From: Ascochyta rabiei
Lineage: Eukaryota; Ascomycota; Dothideomycetes; Pleosporales; Didymellaceae
Direction of reading: 5' to 3'
Assembly: GCF_004011695.2 (NCBI RefSeq)
Contig: NC_082420.1
Coordinates: 1,116,001-1,180,000, forward strand
Length of the DNA: 64,000 nucleotides
The notes under the pieces were generated by a model. The model made no database searches and was not told the DNA's origin. It saw nothing but the letters and a program-made list of their open reading frames with translations. Shown piece by piece: positions 9,492 to 19,864 of the stretch. The position numbers and the translations under genes were made by a program. How positions within the stretch are numbered: position 1 is the first letter of the stretch; each line of letters starts with the position of its first letter.

Positions 9492-11948
9492 ATGGTGTCC
9501 ATGATCGAGATCCAGCGCGAGCGTGCGTCTCCCTGCGCTGCGCCCAACTTGCGCACTCCGCCTCGCAGACCTCTGGCTGACACGCAATGCAGTCGTCCTC
9601 AGCACCATCCGCCAGATGACCCGCGGCGACGTGCGCACGCCCGACCCCCCTCGCTGTCCTCCGCTAACACCGCCGCCAGTGGAAGGTCCTCATCGTCGAT
9701 GAAGACTCCAAGAAGCTCATCGACAACGTCGTCAAGGAAGACGACATCCTCAACTCCAACATCACCAACATCGAGCGCCTCGAGGACCGCCGCGAGACCC
9801 AGCGTGACATGGACGCCATCTACATCCTCACCCCGAAGCCCCACATTGTCGACTGCATCATGGCCGAGTTCGACGTCCGCCGCTACCGCGGCTTCTTCCT
9901 CGTCTGGACCACCCTGCTGCCCCCGCCGCTGAAGGAGCGCATCGACCGCTCGCCCATGGCCCGCGACCAGATCCGCGCCTTCAGGACCGTCCACCTCGAC
10001 TACCACCCCCACGAGTCGCACCTCGTCACCTTCAACGACCCCTGGAGCTTCCCCACCCTCTTCCACCCGGACTGCAACAACCTCGTCGTGCGCCACATGG
10101 AGGACATGGCCGAGAAGGTACCTACACCACCACCACCTCTCCCTCTGCCTCTGCCTCTCTCTCTCTCTCTCTCTGCCTCTCCCTCTGCCTCTCCCTCTCC
10201 CTCTCCCTCTCCCTCTCCCTCTCCCTCTCCCTCTCCCTCTCCCTCTCCCTCTCCCTCTCCCTCTCCCTCTCCCTCTGCCAAGCCTGTGCTGATGCCCTCA
10301 GATCACCGGCGTCTGCGTTGCCCTCGGCGAGTACCCCATCATTCGCTACTACCGCCCGCGCACCCCCACCCACGAAGCGAGCGTCCTCTGCTCCCACCTC
10401 GCCCGCTTTGTCCAGGACAAGCTCGACATGTACGCCCAGTTCAACCAGGATTTCCCCCCACCATCCAACCGTCCCCGCGGTGCCCTCTACATTACAGACC
10501 GCTCCATGGATCTGTACGCCCCCTTCCTGCACGAGTTCACCTACCAGGCCATGGCCCTCGATCTGCTGCCCATCAACGACACCGACAAGATCACCTACCG
10601 CGCCATCGTCAACGAGGACGATCCAGGCGCCGAGGAGAAGGACATGGTCATCAGCGACAAGGACAAGATTTGGGTCGAGAACCGCCATCGCCACATGAAG
10701 GACACGCTGGACAGGCTCATCAGCGACTTCCAAAAGTTCATCGCCGACAATCCCAATTTCACCAACCAGGACGCCCAGAACGCAGCCGGCATGAACGGCC
10801 TGAATGCCATCAAGGACATGATTGCCGGCCTGCCTCAGTTCCAGGAGATGAAGGAGTCGTACACACTGCACCTGGGCATGGCCGAGAAGTGCATGGACAT
10901 CTTCCAACGCCACAAGCTACCCGATCTGGCCTCGGTCGAGCAGTGTCTGGCTACGGGGCTCGACGAAGACTACCGCAAGCCCAAGAACATGGCCGACCAG
11001 ATCGTGCGCACGCTGGACGACGAGGCCGTCACGCCCGCCGATCGCCTGCGCCTCATTGCTCTCTACATTCTCTTCCGAGACGGCGTCCTGCCGGCAGACC
11101 TCGAAAAGCTCATCTTCCACGCCCAGCTACCCGCTCCTGACATGCAAGTCGTTCGCAATCTCGATCTCCTCGGAGCGCGCGTCGCCAGACAGTTGAAAGA
11201 GAAGCGCGACCCCACCCCGCCCCTCTTTCCTCGAAACGCAGTACCGCCACCCAACGCAGAAGAGTATGGCCTCTCCAGGTTCACACCAGCGCTGCAAGAC
11301 ATGCTCGACGCGCACGTCCGAGGTTCTTTGCCCCAGGACGCCTTCCCCTTCACCAAAGCAGCACCCGAAGACATGAACACGCAGGAAAGCGCACAGGCTT
11401 CCTCCCTCCGCTCGGCAAAGCCTACCTGGGCCAAGTCGCGCCTAGCCAGTGTGGAGCCACGACAGCGTGTCATTGTCTTCATGGCTGGAGGTGCAACCTA
11501 CTCCGAGTCGCGCGCCTGCTACGATGTCTCCGAGAAGACCTCGAGAGACGTCTTCCTCGTCACCTCTCACATGATCAAGCCCCAACTCTTCCTCCGCCAA
11601 CTCGGCGATCTCAGCCAACGCCGCGACAGACTTCGGTTGCCTGTGGATCAGCCACAGCCAACAGCACCCAAGCATCTTTTCGAGAAGCCAGAACCGCCGA
11701 GGCCAGCCCCTCCGCCAGCGGGCACCAAGCCCATGCCGCAGGGCCTGCCATCCGGTCCGCGTGCCAGCGGACCACGCACAGGCGCACCGCAACCGCCCAC
11801 GGCAGCGATGGGACAGATCAACCTAAATGCTCAAAGACCACCGGTGCAGAGCCCCGCACCAGCATCCAGTAGTGGAAAACACGCCAAGGAAGAAAAGGAC
11901 AAGGACAAGAAGAAAAAGAAGCACCACTTCTTCTCGTCGAAGCACTAG
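9492..11948 (+). CDS. SEC1: Sec1/Munc18-family exocytosis protein Sec1
   Basis: Four exons: 9492-9522, 9593-9630, 9680-10117 and 10302-11948; introns of 70, 49 and 184 nt; 717 aa. Splicing yields the family start: an IEIQRE leader, then TIRQMTRGDWKVLIVDEDS across the second intron. The SM-protein core runs from about 15 to 610 and includes YILTPKPHIVDCIM, GALYITDRSMDLYAPFLHEFTY-type sequence and the C-terminal IVFMAGGATYSESRACYD block. Sec1 binds assembled SNARE complexes at the plasma membrane and promotes vesicle fusion. The last 110 or so residues are a Pro-rich, disordered tail ending in a Lys-rich stretch, as is usual in filamentous ascomycetes. The third intron is unusually long because of a CT-rich microsatellite. 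Confidence 0.95.
10135..10278 (+). repeat. CT-rich hexanucleotide microsatellite inside SEC1 intron 3
   Basis: CCTCTC/CTCCCT units fill most of the 184-nt intron. The donor is at 10118 and a GCTGATG branch-like site with the acceptor lies just beyond the repeat, so expansion is tolerated without touching the splice signals. Confidence 0.9.
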
Positions 11949-12425
11949 AAGTAGTCGGCAGTGTCGTCGTGGTTGCCGTTGTTTAGTCCTTTCCGTTTCG
12001 CATCAGCATGGCACGGCGTTGTATGGGATACCCATGTGGTTTCCAGTTTTGTTCATGGCGTAGCATAGAGCAGGTTTTAGCCATACCAGGCAATTCTACC
12101 TTAGCCACCCGCCACGCTTCACTGACCTTTGCTGTTGTATGTGGTACTAAGCACGCCGATCACGAGCCCAAGGCATCGTTAAAAAGGTACTAGCGTGGGA
12201 CGCCTCAATAATCAATAACGGAGACGCTGTAGGTAGGCTAGCGGAAGGCTGCAACAGCCCTACGACATTTAAGACTCACAAATCCCCGTGTCACACCACG
12301 GCCGCTCATTCATCTTACACTACTTCGTAGCCTCGAAAAGAGCTGGGTGCAGATGGGTCGCGTCTGCATCAGAATCATAAAGAGCAAGGAAGAAGGGAAA
12401 AAGACATCTTCACAACCAACCAACC
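11949..12425. other. Intergenic between SEC1 and the next gene
   Basis: It holds the SEC1 3' flank and the upstream region of the plus-strand gene at 12426, including an A-rich stretch right before that start. No further feature is seen. Confidence 0.5.
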
Positions 12426-13091
12426 ATGCCGTCCTTCTTCAAAAAAATCCTCTACGGAAAGGAGCTATCGAATCCCTATGTCAATCCCTACCATCCAGGC
12501 CACACCACCCTTCCAAACACCTCCCACCAACCGTCTTACCCAACCTACCCACAACCCGCAGCGCACTTCCCACCGCCTCCGACACCCCCCACGCCCCCAG
12601 CGCGAGCCGAGTCACCGATGTACAGCGATTTCCTAGGCGAAGCCCGGCTCCTCGCCGGTCGGGATCCAGTGACGGGCCGAGCCATGCAGACGAGTGGAAA
12701 TGCAACTGTAAATGAAAATGGGCGTGAGAGTATAGACACCACCACCACCACGGAACCCAACCCCTACCTCCACGGTGGAGACGCCGCCATGGGCCGCCCT
12801 GTGGCTCGCGGCGTGGTGAATCATGCGGAGATTTTCGTACAGAGCGGCGGCGCTGAGGCGCTGGGGCGGAAGCGCTCGAGCCTGCAACATGGCAGCGGTC
12901 CGCACGGCACTGGTCCGGTATCCACCGCGACTGCGCACGAGGCGGGGAATCGGTATGATATCTCTGTGCGAGAGGAGAGGCGGAAACAAGAGGTGCCTGC
13001 TGGTGCATCCACAGGTGGAAGTGCAGGTGGAGAGAGAGAATTCTACGCGCCCGTACGCCCTCCCGTCCGGGAGTTTTACGGGGGCGCGTGA
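12426..13091 (+). CDS. Proline-rich orphan protein (221 aa), function unknown
   Basis: Single open frame with an A/C-rich context before the ATG (ACCAACCATGCCG). The protein starts MPSFFKKILYGKEL, a short amphipathic basic segment, followed by a Pro/Tyr/His-rich region (residues 18-60), a Thr run (TTTTTE) and a Gly/Arg/Glu-rich C-terminus in which FYAPVRPP and REFYGG form a near-repeat. It has no signal peptide, membrane span or known domain that I can recognise. Codon use is similar to that of its neighbours, and the context before the start supports a real gene. I do not recognise the family; it is likely an intrinsically disordered, lineage-restricted protein. Confidence 0.6.
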   Translation: MPSFFKKILYGKELSNPYVNPYHPGHTTLPNTSHQPSYPTYPQPAAHFPPPPTPPTPPARAESPMYSDFLGEARLLAGRDPVTGRAMQTSGNATVNENGRESIDTTTTTEPNPYLHGGDAAMGRPVARGVVNHAEIFVQSGGAEALGRKRSSLQHGSGPHGTGPVSTATAHEAGNRYDISVREERRKQEVPAGASTGGSAGGEREFYAPVRPPVREFYGGA

Positions 13092-13503
13092 ATATCCTAA
13101 TTTCAGCTTTGTTTCTACGAACTAGCTAATGGAGGTTTGGTGTGCGTTTGCGGAGAGTGACTGTACGCTCTCCACTTCCTAATTTGCAAGTCCCTGCATA
13201 ATTCAAGGCGTTGTTCCTAGAGACGTGCTGAGTAAATGCAGGTACAGAGAGCACTGGCTTGGTTTTTCAATGGTTCGGTTTATGAGATGCTGTGCCATGG
13301 TTGAGAGGCCGGTCATGGAACCAAAGATGGAACACACAATGCCAGTGAATTGAATCATGATGGTCATTGTTCTGATTTGCCGCAGTTCCACATCACGCCC
13401 CGTTGGCACGCTGGCTTCCTTGCTATAAGTGTCACTCCCCGCTCCTCAGCAGAGCACTTCTCGGCTTTACCCCACTCTCATACTGATTTCCTTAGACAAC
13501 ACA
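13092..13503. other. Intergenic, no feature recognised
   Basis: No convincing reading frame. It separates the orphan gene from the trypsin-like pseudogene. Confidence 0.45.
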
Positions 13504-14570
13504 ATGACTACCCGATTCGGCTCTCCAACACCAGGAGAATCAAGTGCAACTAACATTTGGTGGTGCAGTCAAACTCTCGGACGGCAAGACATGCCTTGAG
13601 CAGCCATCATGTCGTGCGGAACGAACGCCTCGATGAGTGTGAGTATAACAACTGTACACTTTTTTCTTCACGCTAATTGATAACTACACAGTGCTTTCTG
13701 TCGACTCCGCCGAGTCGCCCGCACTGAAGCCTGGAAAACCCGTACTGAAGCCCGCCGAACATCGGTTCACTTGCCCCTCCAGCGAGGACAACCAAGCCTT
13801 CATCTAAGAACGCGAGAAGTACGAAAAGCAATGGCTTTCACAAATCGACGCCGGGAACACTGCATCGCAGCGGTACCTCAACAGCACACGAGCTGTTCTT
13901 GCAATGGCACGACAGACCGACTGTTCATTCGGAACGCTCTATGCGTCATCAGGGCTACGCACAGTAAGGAGCGAGATGCTCTCAAGCGACCCTTCTACTG
14001 GAAACCTGGCAGATCCAACTGGTAAGACTCGGTTCCGCTTCATGCTCGATTGGAGTCTGCTGGACATCCACCCTTCTCGTAGCATGGTCAGCGCTCTCCC
14101 CATGCGCGCCCACGATTCCTCGAATACTGGAAAGTACGAAAAACTTTTGTCCGGCCAGCAGTGTAGGAAACGGACTAGCCAACAATCCCAAGGCGCATAT
14201 TCCGAGGGATCAGGTAAGTGTTGGGAAGTTCGGACGCACAACGGCCTTGACATACGGCTACATCAACGCTATCCCTACCATCATCAACCCTGAGAGCGGC
14301 GGCGGCGGCGGCGGCGGACAGTTCGAGTCCGACGCAAAGCCCCACGGCTCCACCGTCGAGCATCACGGGGCAGCTGTGGGCCTGGGCCATTCGGGGAGTG
14401 CCATCATGCACGCGCCTTCTGAAAACTGGCTCGGTCTTCTGTTTAGTGTAACACGCACCAAAGCTGCACTCATCACGCGCCCATCGACCTGTTTGTTCCG
14501 CGACATCAAAGAGGTTACTGGACTCCATGTCATCGAACCTGCTTTCAACCCAAACCGGTACCTATTCAAC
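13504..14570 (+). pseudogene. Broken trypsin-like (PA-clan) serine protease gene
   Basis: Reading across frames recovers a fungal trypsin-like domain. It begins with TFGGAVKLSDGKT, continues in a second frame with SSHHVVRNERLDE (catalytic His at about 13605-13610), then a helical insert, MLDWSLLDIHPSR (catalytic Asp at 14048-14050), KFGRTTALTYGYIN, and GLGHSGSAI around the catalytic Ser (14391-14399), where the family normally has GDSGS. Lesions are a frame change near 13595, an in-frame TAA at 13805-13807 and a frame change between about 14100 and 14180. An ordinary intron (GTGAGT..CACAG, about 13638-13692) is still recognisable. Such domains occur alone or as N-terminal parts of fungal NLR-type receptors. 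The order of family motifs is observed; the exact former length is unknown. Confidence 0.7.
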
Positions 14571-15089
14571 GGTTCCTCGTCTCCACATAGACCGACACGT
14601 TTGCAGATACCTAACGAAACATCGTATCAGATGGACAAAACGAAACATGTCAGCTTCAGATTGGAGTTATGCGCAACATTAAACAGGTCACTAGACTTGA
14701 TTTTGTTCAGCTAGCGTCTAATCTATATTAGTATTTGTTTGACAGTTCCTTATATCTACACAGACTAACGCGTTTACAGATACCCACCGTCGTCACTGTC
14801 GGGTCATTCATGCTCACAGCCCGTTGGAATACAAGTTCTTTGGAGGTTTCTTATTGCTCTTTATTGTGTCGCAAGGCCTGCTTCGGAAGAGAGATTACCT
14901 CTAGAGATGCACACATAAGTGTGGAGATTTTAAGAGTAAGGTATATTGTCACTAATAGGCACACGCTGAAAGTATGGGATCGTGCGAAAAACAAGAGCTG
15001 CTTGCAATTTCGATGTGGGATAACTATGTACTCTTAAGTTTACCAGCAAGATGTCATTGTAATGCACTCTACTCATTTAAATATACTCA
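14571..15089. other. Intergenic, no feature recognised
   Basis: A+T-richer sequence following the pseudogene, with only short unsupported frames. It may contain further decayed remnants of the pseudogene's 3' part. Confidence 0.45.
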
Positions 15090-17052
15090 CTATGCTGTTA
15101 TCCTCCCAGGTTTATCGTCCTCCTTGTTCGGAAGTGACTGGTAGGTGTCCTCTACGATGCCGTGTGCTACTGGATAGAAGAAGGTCTCGTTTGCGTGGAC
15201 GGTTACAGGAACCAGATCTGAGTGCCCTCTCCAAACGCCACGGTTATGCTTTTCGAACAGCAGACGAAGGGATTGCAGGCTCTCGTCTCTCTGCCATGCG
15301 TCTGCTCTTGTAGCGCCGACGTTGAACCGCCTCTGCACCCATGCTGTGAACGGCTCGACAACAAAGGAGAAGACGGTGATGAAAATTCCAAGGCCGAAGA
15401 TGATGGCTATTCCCAAGAGTGCAAAGTTCAAAGTCCCCTGCGCGTCGTGTACGATTTGGCTATGGCACATGGACTCCCAGGTTTTGTCATAAACCCGATC
15501 ACTCGACGCGTAGTTATCGGGGATCACTTTGTGCCACATTTGCTTCATGTAGCCGCCTTCAAGGGCTATGGATGGACCCGCAGCATACTCTTGCACTGCT
15601 GCCTGTAGAGATGCGAGGCCTTCTTGTGCCCACGACAAGATCTCGTGCTGCCACTGATCATCGGGAAGTGGCATCTGATACAGCCAGTACATCTTGTCTT
15701 GTGCGCGAAGACACATGGAGGGCCTTGAATTGATAGTCTCGTAGATACTCGTGCTGAGTGCTGCAAAGAACAGTCTCGACGCTGTGGCTAGCTGTGTTGG
15801 TGTGAAGCCAGATGGGCTCTTTGTTGTTATGTTAAGCATCTCATAACGTCCCCCCCAAGAAGTACAGCGTCCGTGGTCCGGCGTGCAGAATCTGTGTTGC
15901 TGGTAGCAGGCGATCGGGCTGACGTAGCGTTCCGGATTCGAACATTGGTGTTTCCGACAAGGTGACTGATTTGTTGGCCCGAAATACAGGATCCTGGTTG
16001 GGCTTCCAGTGCCGGACGCTGTTTTGCTCGATGAATATAATGAACGTGTCGCCCTCTGACCGGGAGAGTGCTTCGATAGGACTCCACCAAGGACCACCGC
16101 CAACGCGATGTTCGTGAACCTCAACCTGATATGAGATTTTCGCTGCCTTGCGTGCAAGGGGATATTCGTATGTGTGATTTGGTTTGTTCTCAGTTTCCAA
16201 AGTGCCCTGCGCTCCATAGAAGTATTGAATATGCGTGGGATTTCCATCCGTGTCGTTCACGAATCGACCATATCCTTTAGTGATGAGAGGAGCACACGTC
16301 AGCTGGCGATCGTAGATCACGCGGTCTTCTGAGCGAGCGTTTATCCCTAGGTGTAGTCGAGAATCAATCGGGCGCGCCTTGACTTCGAACGCTTTCCCCT
16401 CGAAACAGATGTTGTCCCCAAACGGACAGCTGACTTCCGAAGTATCTGATTGAAGCATCGACACTGGAGAGACGTTGCAACTTAGAGATGTAGCATTTGA
16501 TGAGTAGCACGAACGAGCCATGCCTACGGCTTTCGTCACGTCGTATGCCGTTTTCTCCATGTTTGTCTGGAGCATGTCTATCTCTGAGCGATTTTCGACC
16601 AGATTCCAGACACCACACTCCGAGGGTGAGATGAGGCGAGATGTGCTGGCACCGTTGGAGACTCTTGATGAGAACACCGCCAGGACAGCAAATACACCGA
16701 TGTACAGCAGGGAAAACAAAGCGAGAGGCAACGTCCTCCATACGACTCCTTTGGCCTGACGCCAATGCCATAGTTGGAGCAAGAAGAATTTGAATGCGGC
16801 TGCTGGGCTAGTCGTGTTGCGAAGTGTATGCTGCCGCTGGAAGTGAAGCCCATCGTGAGCAGTTTGCGAGGCGTATATTTGATGGAGTGTAAAGCTCACT
16901 ACTCGCCATAGGCGAATCGACACGACAGTGACGAACGTGGCGATGAATGCGAGCAGTAACGCACCGTTCGCTTGTGACAATGTAACTGTAGCACCCAGCC
17001 AGCGGCCCCTCGTCCAATCGATCCAGAGTCCTTCATAAATTGTGTAGGCCAT
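15090..17052 (-). CDS. Fungal integral membrane protein, frameshifted or mis-sequenced
   Basis: Two long minus-strand frames form one protein of about 650 aa. The first (17052 to about 15940) starts MAYTIYEGLWIDW and has membrane spans near residues 28-55 and 106-129, followed by a large extracellular part with N-glycosylation sites and many Cys. The second (about 15935 to 15090) continues with IACYQQHRFCTP and ends with a third span (FALLGIAIIFGLGIF) and a cytosolic tail. The two frames differ by one nucleotide between about 15918 and 15960. This is either a single-base indel (mutation or assembly error) or a 40-nt GT..AG segment (15917-15956) acting as a very short intron. The architecture matches a common but uncharacterised family of filamentous ascomycetes. 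No function is assigned. Confidence 0.6.
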
Positions 17053-18093
17053 GATGACAACTGAGTGTAATTACATACAAGGAGTGTTTGAGTTGTGCAC
17101 TTATAACGCGATATCCTCATACAGTGGGTGAGAGGGCTTGTATAGGTACCTGTGGCATGAATGACCCTACGATGCCCAGGCACTAAGTATGGTCTAGGCA
17201 TGAGAATGTATAGTTTAAGCATGAGATTGTTGTCAGACCGTAAGGCACAGGAACAGCGCTGAAGAGATAGGCTGCCCAGATCAACCATGCGAACTAGTCA
17301 ACGTCTATCTGAGTCAGGTTTTGGCCGTAAACAAATCTCTTTAGCGAAGTTCTTCAGCCGCACCTGAATGTGTGCACACATCTGGACAATATTAGCGAGC
17401 CAAGACTAAACACCGCTTCTCCTGGTCGCGCCAAAAATCATGTGACAGTGGATATATGCGTTACTGGACGCACACGACGCCATTGACACGCGACCAGAAT
17501 GCACGTGATACTGAATCCATGCGACGCTGAACACGTAGAATACCGGTACTGGCGAGACGATAAGTGTTTTTGAATACCTTGGAACATACCGCAATCAAGT
17601 GCAAACGATTCAAGGAAAACTTTGAAGAAGAACTCTCGGTAGCTGACGAGAAATGATAATTGACTAAGGACTGTAGGAGACCTGCTTTATCTCTTTCGTG
17701 TACGCCAGAATGCAGTAGAGAAAAAACAACCATGACAAATCTACTTAGAGCCGCAAGGTTTTCGACCTCAACTAAATTAATCTCAAAGTCTACCCGAAGA
17801 GTAGCCATCCGGAACAAGGGACTGTCATAAGCGTAATGCAAACCGGCTGGTACGGAACGCTCAATGCTCGCTGTCTTTCTCCAGGATTAGTGTCTTTAGC
17901 GAGGTACTTAATTTTTCGGTTTATATTTTTCGATTAATGAGTCTATAAGTATACTCTTCATCTTTCACTTTTCATAGAACTTTGGATTATCTGTTTATAT
18001 ACTGCCAGGTCTTAACACCTTGTATTTACTAATAGCAAGAGCAATGAATAAAAGCAGAAGCCTTGCACTTGAATCGACTTTCAATGCAATTAC
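17053..18093. other. Intergenic, A+T-rich towards 18 kb
   Basis: A 126-codon minus-strand frame at 17461-17841 lacks recognisable motifs. The sequence becomes A+T-rich near 17900-18050. No gene is supported. Confidence 0.45.
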
Positions 18094-19864
18094 CTAGACC
18101 TTGTGTTCTGCCGCTATTCGAGGTAAGGTTTTGCTCGAATGGATGGTCTCACTTAGTCCCATTGGTCTTTCATTCAATAACCTCCCATCATTCTCCTCGT
18201 CCACCTTCTGAAACACGTCATGCACCAGGTCTCTTCGTGGATTTTCTTTATGGTTGTCGTTTCGCCCGCTTCGATTACTCATTGCGCGGTTAGGAAAAGC
18301 AGAGCGAAATGTAGTGCTATCGCGCAACGCTATGACAGAAGGATGTGGAGCCTGAAGCGGCAACTCTAGGCTTTTGTTCGCCGAAGAACTTCGTGAGCGG
18401 ACATGTTCGGAGAGCGGATTGGCCGATGCCGTGATTGCTGCTTCGCTTTCGCCGCGGGAGCGCCGTGGATTGGCATGCTGTTTACGCCTAAGGATGTACA
18501 AGACCAGGCCGACGAGAAGGAGCGTACCAACTATGGAACCGACAATCGCTCCGGCTAGGAGGGCAACTTGGGACTTCTGCTTTGTGATGGGCGAGACACG
18601 ACACACCTGCTTGATCTTTGCGTCCGCGCCCTTGGGGTCGGCTGGTGCGACGACTGCGGGCGCCAGTTGGAAGTTCTGTGCATCAGGGTCGACCACAAGG
18701 TAGTTTTGAGTGAAGAAAGGGAGACCCAAGGTTCCAAGCATAATTGGACCTGTTTGATTTGTCACGGCCATGTTGTACACAGTAGCGTTATCCACTTCTA
18801 GCACACCTGCAGCATTATACGCCCGTGGCCGATTGTAGAGCTCACTTGCCGGAATGACTGTTTTGTACGTGGGAACTGAAGGTTTGGATGCGTCTTTGAG
18901 TGGCACACCCGTATCAGAGATGGTAATGGTGATGGTACCCACGGGAGCCGTCGCGGCGGGAAGTTCGAAACGACGTGATGTTTCGTTCCACACGGCAGTC
19001 TTTTCTGCGCTCGCCAAATTTTGTAGCATCTGTGCTGGGAGTTTAAGATCTGAGGAAAAAGGGTCGAGATGTACGACGAGAGTGTCCGTGGTTTCCGAGA
19101 AAAGGCTGGTACTCTTACCGCCAACATCGTACGTTATAGCTGTGAGGATGGCGCATGTTGGACAATCCGAGAACATAGGAAAGGTAGTTGCAGCGCTCTT
19201 GAGCCTGCTTTCGTCGTAACCTCCTATAATGAGCAGGCCATCTTGTGGTGTTTCTTCGGATTCGGATCCAACCCAGAGTCCATACGTCCTAGAAGAAGCT
19301 TGGGCGGAGTCGACGAGGTAGTTCAAGAAAGTTGAGTTCATTCCTAAGGGCAGAGTTGCTTTCGAGTTCGGCTCGTTCTCCATGAAGAGATCTGCGCTTG
19401 CTATGGTTACTTAGTAGTGTAGATATACGATCTTGTTTAATTGTGGACTCACTGTCTGTAGAGCCATTGGTATAGAACGGAAAGGGTGAAAACTTGTTGG
19501 TTGTCGGTTTCAGGCCAAAGGACATCGCATCGTCGAAAAAAACGTATGAGCTCGCCAGTGCTAGGTCAACAGTATCTCTACTGCCTCCCCAAATCGAATA
19601 ATCAACCTGTGCGAATGACGTCGAGGTAGCACTGTCATATATACCACCAAGCTGACCGAAGCAGCTGCTGTTTGTAGCCGCTACGCATTCCGCTGCACTG
19701 TTCAAGAATATGTTGTTCGAAAGTGTCGAAGGCGTCAGAGAGAACGGTTGTGGAGGAGTGCCAACGGAGAAAGAGATGCCCCTGGATAAGATTGTGCCGG
19801 CTGTGGCAACTGAGTTGTTCGTCCAAGGTAGAATCAATGGCACAGAACCATTTGGACAGGCCAT
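18094..19864 (-). CDS. Membrane-anchored aspartic-protease-like protein, probably inactive
   Basis: Two exons, 19864-19453 and 19391-18094, with a 61-nt intron (19392-19452, GTGAGT..GCAG); 569 aa. The fold is pepsin-like: ISFSVGTPPQPF (31-41), a central TYGLWVGSESE segment, IMLGTLGLPFFTQNYLVVD near the end of the lobe. Where the first catalytic DTGSS should follow the GTPPQ strand the sequence is LTPSTLSNN, so the first Asp is missing; at the second site LDPFSSDLKLP keeps an Asp but not the D-T/S-G motif. A single span (413-438) is followed by a 130-residue cytosolic tail rich in Arg, Ser and Asn. No signal peptide is visible at this ATG, so an upstream exon may be missing. The role is unknown; a surface binding or sensor function is inferred. 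Confidence 0.7.

Noticed and set aside
9809..11140. 443-codon frame within SEC1
   Set aside because: It reads through the CT-rich intron 3 and then runs in the wrong frame of the large SEC1 exon.
15925..15945. Possible tRNA TPsiC-like box (GTTCGAATCC on the minus strand)
   Set aside because: It lies inside coding sequence of the membrane protein; no acceptor stem or anticodon arm can be folded around it.
17461..17841. 126-codon minus-strand frame
   Set aside because: No signal peptide, domain or splice continuation; the surrounding DNA is A+T-rich and probably noncoding.
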